A model generated the notes under the pieces. That model did no database searches. It was not told the DNA's origin and saw nothing but the letters and a program-made list of their open reading frames with translations. A DNA stretch of 64,000 nucleotides from the IMG/VR virus record IMGVR_UViG_3300022752_000018, positions 119,193 to 183,192 of that record. One strand, given 5' to 3'. The position numbers and the translations under genes were made by a program. Within the stretch, counting starts at the first letter, position 1. Each line of letters opens with the position of its first letter. Positions 33,001 through 40,006 of this stretch are shown here, in pieces. This DNA comes from a virus.

Positions 33001-35230
33001 AGCTAGAGTATACGCTATAAATGCTATAGGTAATGGAGTAATAGGTGAGTCATCAGGTATAACTACAACAGGAACTGCACCGGCACAGATAACAAGTTTC
33101 ACTGCGGACCGTTCTACAGTTATTCCTACTAGTGGTGTTTTAGTATGGACAGCTCCTTCAAATGGTGGATCAGCTATAACTAAATATAGAATCAATATCA
33201 GCCCAGCAAATACAGCAGGTCAAACTTTTGTAGAAGTGGCTGATTCATCAGCCACGGTAACTTATTCACTAATGTCCCTAACGGCTGGAACTACTTATAC
33301 AGTAAGTGTAGCGGCGGTGAATGCTATTGGAACTGGTACAGCTAGTGCCAATAAAACATTCAAACCTGGATTGGCGCCGGCAACAAATAGTTTGGTAATT
33401 ACACCGATATTTGGTCACACAAATAATGTTAAGATTACTAGATTAAGTTGGACAAATATAATAGCTGGGTATCCAGCTACTAGCCATACTTTAAACGGAC
33501 CAGGATTTTCTACAAATCAAAACTATACTGGTGCTGCAACCACGGTAGACAGTGCTGCTCTTACTATAGCAAATGGATCCAGTATAACTTACAGTGTAAC
33601 GTCCAATAGTGATGTTCCCAATACTTTACTATCGACATTTCAAGTATCTACCATTTACACATTACCACCAGAAGCACCAACAGCATTAAGTGTATCTGTG
33701 AGTAATACTGTAGGCACAGCAACTTTAAGTTGGACAGCACCAGCTAATAATGGATCACCACTTACAGGCTACGATGTTGAGATATTAAACGCATCCAATG
33801 TAGTTCTTGGTTCCTTTAGTGCTGCTCTAGCTGCTAATGCTACAAGTCATACATTCGTATTAGGTTGGCAAAGTGCTGCCACAGTTTATAATCCACGTAT
33901 AAGAGCAAAAAATAGCTCACCAGGACTAAGATCAGATGTTAATGTAGCTGGCCTTGGACCTTGGGCTTCAACATCTTATACTGCAACAACTATACCAGGT
34001 GCTCCAGGAGCAGTTACAGCCACCGCGACTAGCTCAACAACTGTTAGCGTCACATGGTCAGCAGCTTCTAATAACGGTGGAAGTGCTATTACAGGATATA
34101 GAGTATATTGGGACGTTCTCTATAGGTCTTCTTTCCTGACCAGCGCCACTACAACTTCCTATACAGTCACTGGACTTAGTCCTGGGTCAGAAAATTTAAC
34201 TTTTGGCGTTGAGGCTGTAAACAGACATGGCGGCGGTACTATTACCAGTAGCGGATTTGTAAATATGCCATTAGAAAGAAAATCAGTTACAATCAACATT
34301 AGCACAAGTCAAAACAATTATGTTTTAGATACATCGAAAGTGACAGGATATATAACCGGTAAAACAGATGTGACAGTAAATATAGGGCTTGTTAATATAG
34401 GCTCTAGCTCTACAGGAGAACCAGCTTTTAAAGTTACAGGCTTCAATAACGGGGATACTATTGTTATTAATAATGGTGGAAGCATCGGTGGCGCAGGTGG
34501 TGCAGGGGGGACAGGCGGCGGCGTTACAATGTATTTGCCATATAGTTGGCTAGGTGGTGGCGACGCTCAATATACTTTTACAGCAGGTGGTAATGGCGAA
34601 AATGGTGGAATAGGTATGGCAGTGTACAACACATCGTCTGGTGTCACTTGGAGACCTGTAATAAATAACTCCGGATATATAATGGGTGGCGGCGCTGGCG
34701 GTGGTGGCGGTGCTGGCGTGGGAACGGGTCCAATAGGCCTCAAAGCACCTACTTATTATTCCGCTTTTGGTGGCGGAGGTGGCGGAGGTGGTCGTGGAGG
34801 CCAAGGTTTAGCTACAGGTAATGTAGGTGTGGGTGGTGGTGGTGCGGGTGGTGCGGGTGGTACTGCCAGCTGGTATGGTAGGTCTTCGACATATTCAGGT
34901 GCCTACACAGGACCAGCAGGTACAGCTGGGAGTACTTCCCCCCCAACAGACGTTGGGGGAGCAGGTGGTATCAGCGCCAATCCAAATCCACCAGATAATG
35001 TTAATGGCTATAACAACAGTGGTGGAGCTGGCAGCGGATTTCATTATCTAAACCAATACGCTACTCCTGCTTACCCTGGTAAAGCTTTCAAAGGTACTCC
35101 TATAATTGGGACTGGCAGTATTAGCATAGGTACCGCTGGTCTTGCTGGCACTAATGGTGCATATATTACAGGAAAAGTGACTGTAGCAACTAACACTGGT
35201 TTCCTATTGGGTGTGGATGGAAGAATATAA
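24032..35230 (+). CDS. Giant fibre/adhesin: Fn3, Lcl/DUF1566-like, ~20 Ig-like, ~6 Fn3, Gly-rich tip
   Basis: 3732 aa. Domain order: an Fn3 at ~1-95; a Lcl_C/DUF1566-like domain at ~105-230 (DDWYLPSKNELEIAY, then YYWTSTE and VRAVRR); roughly twenty Ig-like repeats of ~90-100 aa from ~328 to ~2370, the last ones increasingly divergent; about six Fn3 domains from ~2720 to 3410; and a glycine-rich end (~3480-3656, e.g. SIGGAGGAGGTGGG) with NNGG and INNSGYIMGGG phrases. Glycine-rich tips of this kind act as adhesin sandwiches in some T4-like fibres. It has no signal peptide, as expected for a virion part. The stop is immediately followed by a decayed gene copy. Confidence 0.85.
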   Translation: MPVPSQPTIGLAQAVGATSASVNFTAPADTGGLTILSYTATATPLTTGTNVTATLSQSGSGTIFITGLTPSTGYTFTIYATNADGNSLNSSSSNSTTTLPSLVFPAAEFCNNLVIGPNDDWYLPSKNELEIAYYNLKPTTSSNQTSSGIDPNAVPPRSTNYTTSLPARTNSATFQSSGAEAFNSNAGTYYWTSTETAPGTAIAQTFNTGDQSANNKVNTALVRAVRRALIPAGFTVASAPTLGTVTLSGNTATIPYNPPSSNGNCVISGYEAVSTVNSALKGSSTGPAAGSISISGLTLGVAHTFTVRARNLIGIGAASTPSNSVVLTAPVNIGTPTVSGTVQIGQSISVSNGSWSGTPVITFTYQWQRGSTTSSFTDITSNGIGSTYTLVNADFNNFLRCKVTATNSGGASSEFTAATDKVTALPPSNTGLPIINGTAIFGNTLNVTNGTWDGIPAPAFSYQWQRGANVSSFANISGATNSSYTVVMDDTLNILRCIVTATNAGGAVPQATSQIPNTGVIPAVPPANTAAPTISGTVFIGQTLTVNEGTWTGTATITYSYQWQKGTTDLSGATNKTYVIQFSDYNNTLRCIVTAKNPANNTTGVAANTVNTILVPPAPPVNTVVPLITGTVAVTNTLSCSPGTWTGTETITYSYQWQRGTSDISGATNSSYQVTLTDVGSTLRCVVTARNPATSIGVAKESANTIVVPPMVPRNDAVPTITVSNNGLYGAGLYGSTLTASTGTWFGTLPITYTYQWQRGTTDIVGATNSNYVIQIDDTLNTVRCVVKATNIAGNTSSTSANFPATGTIPSFAPINSVTPTITGTPANGNVLTVNSGTWIGTAPITYEYQWQRGTTDIPGETNINYTVVIPDTLNTLRCRVTAKNVASINGVQGFSANVPTTGVIAAVGPSNVVRPSISGAIEINGVLTADPGTWTGTVTILYTYQWRKGAPGGTLLPITGATNPTYTIQLADKFNVIDVVVTASNPGGSASRESLSTTTIPDAFPPQNVTLPVITGTVAFGGSVSVSNGTWSGTTPFTYSYQWQRGTTDITGATNSNYVIQVDDTLNTIRCIVRARNAGSSTGVTATSLSVPGTGTIAAIAPFNTVPPTISGTTAILSTLEAMPNTWVGSGTITYSYQWFKAPSGGALSPISGATNKTYQVVAADYNSSLAVTVTAKNVANPTTGVSAQTIQTVLVPPYKTVFDSPGPQITGTVAIGQTLTVDLGTYLGVPTPTITYQWQRGTNNISGATGSSYTVTSADYALQLRCVVTANNAGGTTVVNTNQTVPVPPQAPTVSAIPTISGTVAIYQQLTCLPGTWVGTPTPTYTYQWAVGGVNQGTASTYTVDFNDFDKTITCTVTASNLAGSASSTTAATIKVPGLTPSLTAAPTLTGTNQVFETLNTTSGTWFGTATIGYAYQWQRNGVNINTLPSPKTTQGTSNSYTLTAADYQATIRVIIYAFNTGGETSTTVTFSGQVLGKAPIITAIPTISGTVAPASTITASTGTWTAVPAITSYSYQWRADGVNISGATSASYTVALADIGKKLSCLVTATNSVGSIGEKTADTITVPNATAPSNTAGPTISGSFVLNGTVTATTGSWNGTPPITYTIQWYRSPADGSGVLGTGSNYIITMADTNQKIYARVIANNPGGTQQADSSLSGTIPAVAPTNTVAPTISGTAAYNNTLSVTTGTWTGSTGINYTYQWRVGTTNIAGATGSSYTLNYDQTNTTVNVQVTATNAGGSNTATTTNYPSSGVIPAIAPINSAPPTYEISPDATTYTDFSGSSTIRVGDVVRVKSPGTWVGSPTITFSYTWGNSDGTAISSPFPNALIVPDTSYGKTLVGKVTGTNPGGSTVYSTTLVTVVNQLIRVTTNPDMRKLVNSIEYFITSLNVGDVVRITSGDRAGFPTPTISMKIQALFSGVWTDIATNLNNGAYYTIPSNAYNTQVRVSVTATNAFETVTREFNPGVTVGPQNLAVVVAPSITLTSGALRPGGVLSWNAGTYSGTPQPNTFSVILQRLISGVSSDIATYTTSTGTYTIVNADYNSTLRIKATVGNGGVTPSITNDSQYTNNIGPLPIGNTALPTITTGTATTVAGDQKYSTTYNVSLGSWTGWPALSYTLSLYRGTTLITSSTGTSLSYQLTASDYQQTHYATVKATNAADSTGVTATSATTSAFNTTVSYTGSNPSITASGFDPSSILRDGQVIRVDQPLYTKIPAPTVTYQWRRGTTNISGATGSSYTVTASDIGSAINCVVTYSGTPTETRTTGNTATVQPALVAPSWTSTPDTPTGLTVQNTITLPTYTASGNPTPTITTTWQRAEAATPTSFSNVSGSSVTLVTADYGRYYRISATASNSQGSISYTSTSRQIGAKLAQPDAFTMSSDIAVPDINSSTASLTLSYSANAAKLNDPTPATYTETTTVSLHNYDDNNAQGLGSLVQSWSPSIRSNITSMTPNTWSLIVSPAHYGKVLKFVTSWTTGYGVVGGSGTTTLVTNRIVHGPAPTATMGWSTPIIIRVGDPAPVWYAVISYYPPQYGAVETKFFESKTIAATTWTVRNNTNTLAITDADIGLQLRGRITLTLPAMTYKAMNYSTGQVSSTTSTAPAWNVEGITQTVSVFDKAISTAGFTKPTISGNYLAGSVHTINAGTIPSYWHTMTLFLDMSNGTTITVGSANSGGQSSITMNWTAVAGTISTIRAVWYNKGGEGWANSNNINQVIITATAPGAPGVSIYIDMNWPGAEGRPTFVGTITAPSSNGGAAITSYKCDLYKNSGTYVSTQSTTGLSFANAGPFDRVTPYYFIVYAINIAGTGPGTTSNTVTTPATMPSLPTNVTVSSITDSSCTVSWTASSDTGGKPVTYNATIKLASNGQNVVGNDTTGTSISLSGLSRTTQYYAIVFPRNENNLNYLIGATSANFTTAAIVPRAPVVTVSGATASSYVASWTLADTGGSAITGYNIQNRSGGVNVGGSLTVAANITSVTISGLGANTTYTARVYAINAIGNGVIGESSGITTTGTAPAQITSFTADRSTVIPTSGVLVWTAPSNGGSAITKYRINISPANTAGQTFVEVADSSATVTYSLMSLTAGTTYTVSVAAVNAIGTGTASANKTFKPGLAPATNSLVITPIFGHTNNVKITRLSWTNIIAGYPATSHTLNGPGFSTNQNYTGAATTVDSAALTIANGSSITYSVTSNSDVPNTLLSTFQVSTIYTLPPEAPTALSVSVSNTVGTATLSWTAPANNGSPLTGYDVEILNASNVVLGSFSAALAANATSHTFVLGWQSAATVYNPRIRAKNSSPGLRSDVNVAGLGPWASTSYTATTIPGAPGAVTATATSSTTVSVTWSAASNNGGSAITGYRVYWDVLYRSSFLTSATTTSYTVTGLSPGSENLTFGVEAVNRHGGGTITSSGFVNMPLERKSVTINISTSQNNYVLDTSKVTGYITGKTDVTVNIGLVNIGSSSTGEPAFKVTGFNNGDTIVINNGGSIGGAGGAGGTGGGVTMYLPYSWLGGGDAQYTFTAGGNGENGGIGMAVYNTSSGVTWRPVINNSGYIMGGGAGGGGGAGVGTGPIGLKAPTYYSAFGGGGGGGGRGGQGLATGNVGVGGGGAGGAGGTASWYGRSSTYSGAYTGPAGTAGSTSPPTDVGGAGGISANPNPPDNVNGYNNSGGAGSGFHYLNQYATPAYPGKAFKGTPIIGTGSISIGTAGLAGTNGAYITGKVTVATNTGFLLGVDGRI

Positions 35231-35314
35231 CAGATTATAAATAATTTAAGGTATTTGATTATAAACTTTTACAGGAAATTATTCAAAAAGTAAATTTTTA
35301 TAATTGGAATAGCG
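35230..35314 (+). pseudogene. Decayed copy of the 5' end of the 160-aa gene
   Basis: These 85 bp align without gaps to 35656-35740, inside the gene at 35650, with about 16 mismatches. Translated in the matching frame, 19 of 28 positions agree (shared phrase NFYNWNS), with an in-frame TAA at the fifth codon. An exact TATAAATA at 35236-35243 lies inside it and may be a by-product of the A+T-rich coding sequence rather than a selected promoter. Confidence 0.8.
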
Positions 35315-35315
35315 A

Positions 35316-35323
35316 CATAAATA
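35316..35323 (+). promoter_or_regulatory. Late promoter box variant CATAAATA
   Basis: One mismatch to the consensus, 15 nt before the ATG at 35339, with a GGAAT ribosome-binding site between. It begins 2 nt after the end of the recognisable pseudogene homology. Confidence 0.5.
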
Positions 35324-35338
35324 TGAAAAGGAATTATT

Positions 35339-35647
35339 ATGACATATAAGTTTAAATATACAATTTTATCTATTAGTGAGAATGAAAAAACTTTCGAAGT
35401 TCAATACGAGAGTGAGGGACTTAAAACTTATCGTATGAGTTTAATGTGTCCTTATGAAGGACAGTCACTTGAAGAACTAATTAAGCTAAGTGCTCCTCTA
35501 ACTTTATGGCAAATGGAAAATACACCTGTAATACTACCAGAAATCGGTCTTAGCGGTGAGTTTGACCCATCGGTAATTTCTGAACAAACAAATTCTAGTC
35601 AAAGTTTTGATGATGGGTCCATTGATATTCCTGTACAAGAGGTATAA
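35339..35647 (+). CDS. Small fibre-associated protein, possible assembly factor
   Basis: 102 aa, starting with MTYKFKYTILSISENEKTFE and containing EGLKTYRMSLMCPYEGQSLEE, then a tail rich in Ser and Asp. Small proteins with a comparable beta-hairpin start and a P-x-EG-x-SLE phrase often follow fibre genes in T4-like phages and act in fibre assembly; that link is by resemblance and position only. It is followed 2 nt later by the 160-aa gene, so the two are probably co-expressed. Confidence 0.6.
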   Translation: MTYKFKYTILSISENEKTFEVQYESEGLKTYRMSLMCPYEGQSLEELIKLSAPLTLWQMENTPVILPEIGLSGEFDPSVISEQTNSSQSFDDGSIDIPVQEV

Positions 35648-35649
35648 TT

Positions 35650-36132
35650 ATGAGCATAGATTATAAAATATTTAAGATGTTTGATTACTTAATTTTACGT
35701 GGAACTATTCAAAAAGGAAATTTTTATAACTGGAACAGCGCACAAAATGGAGACTGCACATTTTATGTAGTGGGTGGTAAAGTAGATTTAACAGATGAAA
35801 TTACTAAAGATAGTACTATATCATTGAAAGCAGGAGATTTCCATCCTGCATATAGTTGGACAGGTTTATTCACAGGCGATGTAATTGAAGACTTTGAAGT
35901 ATGGAGTTGGCACCCTATTCATAATAATGATATTGTTATTGCACCTTTTGATGTGATTACAATGTCTGAACATGATACTCACACAATATTATTGGGTACT
36001 AACATATTTATTTGCAAAGGTATTGTATCTATAGGTGGACAAGATTTTGTAGGTCCTACTAAAGTTTCATTTAAAAGTGGTGATAAGGTAATCACAGCCA
36101 AAGAGAATTCTTATATTTTAAAATTTAAATGA
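35650..36132 (+). CDS. Unknown beta-rich protein, cupin-like
   Basis: 160 aa, with no family recognised. The sequence alternates strands and turns (FYVVGGKVDL, ISLKAGDFHPAYSW, TILLGTNIFICKGIVSIGG), which would fit a cupin-like or other beta-sandwich fold. It has several His residues (HPAYSW, WHPIHNND, SEHDTHTI), but no clear metal triad. Its 5' end has a decayed second copy 426 bp upstream, showing local duplication. It overlaps the next gene by 4 nt (ATGA). Confidence 0.6.
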   Translation: MSIDYKIFKMFDYLILRGTIQKGNFYNWNSAQNGDCTFYVVGGKVDLTDEITKDSTISLKAGDFHPAYSWTGLFTGDVIEDFEVWSWHPIHNNDIVIAPFDVITMSEHDTHTILLGTNIFICKGIVSIGGQDFVGPTKVSFKSGDKVITAKENSYILKFK

Positions 36133-36698
36133 AACATGCTAAAAAAATTTTATTACCGTTTGACATTCAAGAATTAATAGGTGATATAGATTCTATTGAT
36201 GATAGATACACTGATTCTTTTGGTAAATTTAAAACTGAATATAAAATAAAGCGTAGATTTGTTCCTAAAAAAATTCAGTTGAAAATTCTGAAATCATTGC
36301 CTTATGACCTACAAAAGGATTACCTTACATCCACAATTTCTGAAATTGGGTTGTTAGCTCCCCATGTACATATAACCGATAATTCTGTCATAAACTTCTA
36401 CATTAAAACCAATAAAGAAATAACTTATTTTTGGGATGGAGAAATAGTTCCAGATGATTATAACTCAATAGTACGTGATAACGGTAATGGTTATTGGACT
36501 TTGGCTACAGATAAATTAACCATTTGTGAATCATTTACTGCTGATCCTGGAGAAATTTGGATATTAAATACTCAACAGCCTCATTCAGTGACTTTTGAAA
36601 ATTTTGACTTTTTAAGTGTTTTAGATACAAGATTAGTTATTCAAATGTTTTTTAAAACTCCATTTTTAAAAATTTCTTCTTATTTTAATCAAGGATAA
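36129..36698 (+). CDS. Possible double-stranded beta-helix (2OG-oxygenase-like) protein
   Basis: 189 aa, overlapping the previous stop. The middle reads LLAPHVHITDNSVINFYI, and the C-terminal part has PGEIWILNTQQPHSV and LDTRLVIQMFF. An early His/Asp pair, a distal His and a downstream Arg are the order seen in Fe(II)/2-oxoglutarate dioxygenases, but the spacing of HVHITD is not the textbook HxD, so this is weak. The glycosyltransferase gene lies 12 nt downstream, so a role in modifying a sugar or a fibre is conceivable. Confidence 0.5.
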   Translation: MKHAKKILLPFDIQELIGDIDSIDDRYTDSFGKFKTEYKIKRRFVPKKIQLKILKSLPYDLQKDYLTSTISEIGLLAPHVHITDNSVINFYIKTNKEITYFWDGEIVPDDYNSIVRDNGNGYWTLATDKLTICESFTADPGEIWILNTQQPHSVTFENFDFLSVLDTRLVIQMFFKTPFLKISSYFNQG

Positions 36699-36709
36699 AG
36701 AAGTAAATA

Positions 36710-37390
36710 ATGATACCAATTTTTATAGGTTATGATCCACGTGAAGCTATTGTATTTCATGTTTGTTCAAATAGTATAATACGTCATGCTAGTCAACCTG
36801 TTAGCATTAACCCTTTAGCCCTTAATTTATTTAAGGACTATGAAGAAACTCATAAAGATGGTAGTAATGCCTTTATCTATAGTAGATTTTTAGTTCCTTA
36901 CCTATCAGAATTTAAAGGTCATGCTATCTATATGGATGGAGATATGATTGTAAAAGATGATATCGTAGAATTATGGAATCAAAGAGAAATAGGCTACGAT
37001 ATTCAAGTAGTCAAGCACGACTATAAAACTAAGATGCCTATAAAATACCTAGGCAGCAGAAATGAAGATTATCCTAGGAAAAACTGGAGTAGTGTAATAA
37101 TTTGGAATTGTTTTACAGCAGCAAATAGAATATTAACACCTGAATATGTTATGAAATCTACAGGAAGTCATCTTCATAGATTTGAATGGCTCAATGATGA
37201 TATGATAGGTGAATTACCTAAAGAATGGAATTGGTTACCAGACGAATTAGGTCCAAATCTTCAAGCAAAACTTTTACACTATACATTAGGAGCTCCTTGC
37301 TTTAAGGAATTCGCTAAAACAGAAATGGCAGATGATTGGACCGCTGAACACACTTTAGCTTTACATTGTCAACAAAAAGATCAACAATAA
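36710..37390 (+). CDS. GT8-like glycosyltransferase
   Basis: 226 aa. The start MIPIFIGYDPREAIVFHV is typical of GT-A/GT8-type transferases in phages and bacteria. The metal-binding DxD is YMDGDMIV (Asp76, Asp78), and the C-terminal LLHYTLGAPCF corresponds to the His-x-x-G segment that binds the nucleotide diphosphate. Expected role: transfer of a sugar from a nucleotide donor to a glycan or virion component. It is upstream of kdsA and other glycosyltransferase genes, so it probably belongs to one carbohydrate module. Donor and acceptor are unknown. Confidence 0.75.
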   Translation: MIPIFIGYDPREAIVFHVCSNSIIRHASQPVSINPLALNLFKDYEETHKDGSNAFIYSRFLVPYLSEFKGHAIYMDGDMIVKDDIVELWNQREIGYDIQVVKHDYKTKMPIKYLGSRNEDYPRKNWSSVIIWNCFTAANRILTPEYVMKSTGSHLHRFEWLNDDMIGELPKEWNWLPDELGPNLQAKLLHYTLGAPCFKEFAKTEMADDWTAEHTLALHCQQKDQQ

Positions 37391-37393
37391 ATA
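37386..37393 (+). promoter_or_regulatory. Possible late box AATAAATA before kdsA
   Basis: One mismatch to TATAAATA, overlapping the stop of the preceding gene and 66 nt before the kdsA ATG. In DNA this AT-rich it could be chance. Confidence 0.35.
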
Positions 37394-37459
37394 GTTCATA
37401 AACTAATTAATTACAAAATAAAACGCCAAATTATTATGAATTTTTGGTGAAAATATAAC

Positions 37460-38287
37460 ATGAAAAAAATTACAGTAAAAAATATAACATTTAGCAATAA
37501 TTTACCTATAAAAGTCATTGCAGGCCCCTGTCAAATAGAAAGTAAGGAGCATGCCTATCAAATAGCCGCAGAATTACTGCTTATTTGTCGAAATTTAGGT
37601 ATGGACTTGGTTTTTAAGAGTAGTTTTGATAAAGCTAACAGATCAAGCATAAATGGACAACGTGGTGTTGGTCCAAATATGGGTTTAGACATATTAAGCT
37701 ATATAAAATCTAAATTAGGTATACCTGTTCTCACAGATATCCATGAAAAAGAGCAGGCCAAGTTGGCATTGGCCAATGATATTGACATTATTCAGATTCC
37801 TGCCTTTCTTTGTCGTCAAACTGACCTATTATTGGCAGCAGGTGAGACTGGATTGGCCATTAACGTAAAGAAAGGTCAGTTCTTAGCACCACATGACATG
37901 AAAAATGTGGCAGAGAAGATAGCCAGCACTGGAAATGAACGTATTATGTTATGTGAGAGAGGATATACCCATGGATATAATAATTTGGTGGTGGACATGC
38001 GTAGTTTGCCTATTATGGCTGGGACTGAATACCCTGTTATATTTGATTGTACGCACAGCGTACAACAACCTGGAGGATTGGGTGCCTCTACTGGCGGGGA
38101 TCGCAGGATGGTCCCATATCTCGCCCGAGCAGCAGTAGCTACAGGTTGCTTATCTGCCGTATTCATCGAATGTCATGACGATCCAGACCATGCCCCCAGC
38201 GATGGCCCTAACATGATTAAGATGGAGGACATGCCCTACCTACTAAAAAGCTTAAAAGAAATAGACTATTTGGTCAAAAACAAATGA
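37460..38287 (+). CDS. kdsA: 3-deoxy-8-phosphooctulonate (Kdo-8-P) synthase
   Basis: 275 aa, close to the bacterial enzyme length (~280). It condenses phosphoenolpyruvate with arabinose-5-phosphate to Kdo-8-phosphate, the first committed step towards Kdo in LPS and capsules. Diagnostic segments in order: AGPCQIES, FKSSFDKANRSS, DIHEKEQAK, IPAFLCRQTDLLLAA, INVKKGQFLAP, and DCTHSVQQPGGLGASTGG. Cys24 in AGPC marks the metal-dependent type rather than the E. coli Asn type. All substrate-binding segments are intact, so activity is likely. No KdsB, KdsC or KdsD is seen in the window. It overlaps the next gene by 4 nt. Confidence 0.95.
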   Translation: MKKITVKNITFSNNLPIKVIAGPCQIESKEHAYQIAAELLLICRNLGMDLVFKSSFDKANRSSINGQRGVGPNMGLDILSYIKSKLGIPVLTDIHEKEQAKLALANDIDIIQIPAFLCRQTDLLLAAGETGLAINVKKGQFLAPHDMKNVAEKIASTGNERIMLCERGYTHGYNNLVVDMRSLPIMAGTEYPVIFDCTHSVQQPGGLGASTGGDRRMVPYLARAAVATGCLSAVFIECHDDPDHAPSDGPNMIKMEDMPYLLKSLKEIDYLVKNK

Positions 38288-39198
38288 GAGTAGGTATTTT
38301 CTACTCCAGTATATCAAATATACACAAGGCTCTACACAAACAACACCTAATGGACAATTTTAAGCAGGGTGTAGTACTTTCAGGTGATGAAGCTATTGAT
38401 TTTAAAAGTAGAACACAAGTTATACAAGGCTTAGATGCTGGCTTTGTATTAGGTTATACATTGGAAAACAATTATCGAAAAAAAATCATAGATACTTTAA
38501 AAATAATCAAGGCCAAGATCATATTTGTGGACAGTAACATATTCAGCTATGGTGATAATTATCATCAATACCATAGATACAGTGTAAACAGCATCTATCC
38601 CACTGATGGGGAATATTTTTTAGGTGAAAACTTTAGTCCTGACAAGTTAAACAGGATTCTAACCTACCATAGAATACGAATCAAGCCTTGGAGATCAACA
38701 GGTAACCATATTTTACTATTAGGACAGAGAACCATGTCATGGAACATGCTTAATCGTAATGGTTTAGAGTGGATCATAGGTCAAGTGACTAGAATCAAAC
38801 AACATACTGATAGAAAAATAGTCATTAGGCTGCATCCAGGTGATAAAACTTATGACTTAGAGAATAGAAGAAGATTATCCAGCATATTTTTTGGATCTAA
38901 TGTAGTTGTCAGCAACAATCCTCATATCACACAGGATTTAACTGATGCTTGGTGTAGTGTTGGATATAATAGTACGTCTAATTGTGTCAGTGCTATTGAA
39001 GGTGTTCCTGTTTTTTTAGACGATCCCCTTAATAGTTGGGCTAGAGACGTATCATTTAGCAAGTTACACCTGATTGAAGATCCGCCTATGCCTGATCGAG
39101 AGAAATGGTTAGAAAAAATTGCTAATATACATTGGAATAATGATGAAATTATGACCGGAGTGTATTGGCGTCGTCTAAAATCATTTTATAAAATTTGA
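38284..39198 (+). CDS. Capsule/Kdo-transferase-like glycosyltransferase
   Basis: 304 aa, start inside the kdsA stop, so translationally coupled. The C-terminal half reads ILLLGQ at ~153, VIRLHPGDK at ~180-188, then GYNSTSNCVSAIEGVPVFLDD at ~223-243 with a final SWARDVSF. A His-Pro pair followed by a G-x-P-V segment is the layout of KpsS/KpsC-type and related capsule transferases that use CMP-Kdo. Coupling to kdsA suggests Kdo as the sugar, by inference. It is related to the 283-aa protein at 40007. It overlaps the convergent gene by 13 nt at the 3' end. Confidence 0.6.
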   Translation: MRVGIFYSSISNIHKALHKQHLMDNFKQGVVLSGDEAIDFKSRTQVIQGLDAGFVLGYTLENNYRKKIIDTLKIIKAKIIFVDSNIFSYGDNYHQYHRYSVNSIYPTDGEYFLGENFSPDKLNRILTYHRIRIKPWRSTGNHILLLGQRTMSWNMLNRNGLEWIIGQVTRIKQHTDRKIVIRLHPGDKTYDLENRRRLSSIFFGSNVVVSNNPHITQDLTDAWCSVGYNSTSNCVSAIEGVPVFLDDPLNSWARDVSFSKLHLIEDPPMPDREKWLEKIANIHWNNDEIMTGVYWRRLKSFYKI

Positions 39199-39989
39199 TA
39201 TTTTTTTATCTCATCTAAATAAATTTTAGTAAACTTTCTCGGGCCCTTGGCACACCATATATAACTATTTTTATTCATTTCAAAATCAACAAACTGCTTA
39301 TTCAATGGGGTTTTCTTAAATTTTTGAATTACAATATCCAAAGTTTCTTGATCTAGAAACCAATAAAATGTATCCTTGTCAAATTCTTCATTAATCAACT
39401 TGGAATGCTGTTTAATCAATTCTAAACTACCTTCAGTACCGGTATAAAAAATGGTACTGGCAAGATGTTGGATATAAGGAACATGTTTCTTGTGAGTTTT
39501 TTCAAATATGTGTATGTCAAAATTATTTTTAGGAAGCGCAAATTGTTTTCTTACTAAACTATCAGTATCTAGCATGATAACATAAGTTGGTTTAGACAAA
39601 ATTTGGTCTAATCTTATAAATCTAGCACAGGCGTAATAAGTTCTTACTAATTCAGTGCGTATTTTTTCTACATCTTCTCCGAGCTTGATCATTTTACTAC
39701 GTCTTCTACTGTATTCTGATTCAATAGTGTCAAATTTATAAAAATCATATGCTTTTGAAATTAGATCTTCATTGAAAAATTCATATGTAACACTAATTCC
39801 TATTTTTTTACATAAGCCTAAAGTTTCCTCACTGGGATTATAAACATGACAGTGTATAGGATAAGAAAAATTAGCTCTTATACTACTGATCAAAGGTTTA
39901 CCATAAATATTAAAGTACTTTTCGTCTGAAGCAATATAAAAAACAGTGTGGGTTGATTCAAACTGACCATGTAACTCAGGAATTTTCAT
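39186..39989 (-). CDS. DxD-type glycosyltransferase
   Basis: 267 aa from ATG 39989, chosen over an ATG 39 nt upstream because it leaves a late-type box 7 nt upstream and avoids overlap with the divergent gene at 40007. The core is VIMLDTDSLVRKQ, with the DxD at Asp141/Asp143, preceded by a charged helix and YYACARFIRLDQIL. A later LDQETLDIVIQ is typical of GT-A folds. Donor and acceptor are unknown. Its opposite orientation inside the carbohydrate cluster implies separate transcription. Confidence 0.65.
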   Translation of the reverse strand: MKIPELHGQFESTHTVFYIASDEKYFNIYGKPLISSIRANFSYPIHCHVYNPSEETLGLCKKIGISVTYEFFNEDLISKAYDFYKFDTIESEYSRRRSKMIKLGEDVEKIRTELVRTYYACARFIRLDQILSKPTYVIMLDTDSLVRKQFALPKNNFDIHIFEKTHKKHVPYIQHLASTIFYTGTEGSLELIKQHSKLINEEFDKDTFYWFLDQETLDIVIQKFKKTPLNKQFVDFEMNKNSYIWCAKGPRKFTKIYLDEIKKYQIL

Positions 39990-39996
39990 AGTAAGG

Positions 39997-40004
39997 TATT
40001 TAGT
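39997..40004 (-). promoter_or_regulatory. Late-type box ACTAAATA
   Basis: ACTAAATA on the minus strand lies 7 nt before the ATG at 39989. It has two mismatches to TATAAATA but keeps the TAAATA core seen at other start sites here. Confidence 0.35.
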
Positions 40005-40006
40005 AC

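Noticed and set aside
34550-35051. Minus- and plus-strand frames over the glycine-rich tip
   Set aside because: GC-rich GGN repeats open other frames; the main frame has clear domain logic.
35236-35243. Exact TATAAATA as a strong late promoter
   Set aside because: It lies within the decayed gene copy, where the parent sequence has TATAAAATA, so chance origin is likely; the CATAAATA at 35316 is better placed.
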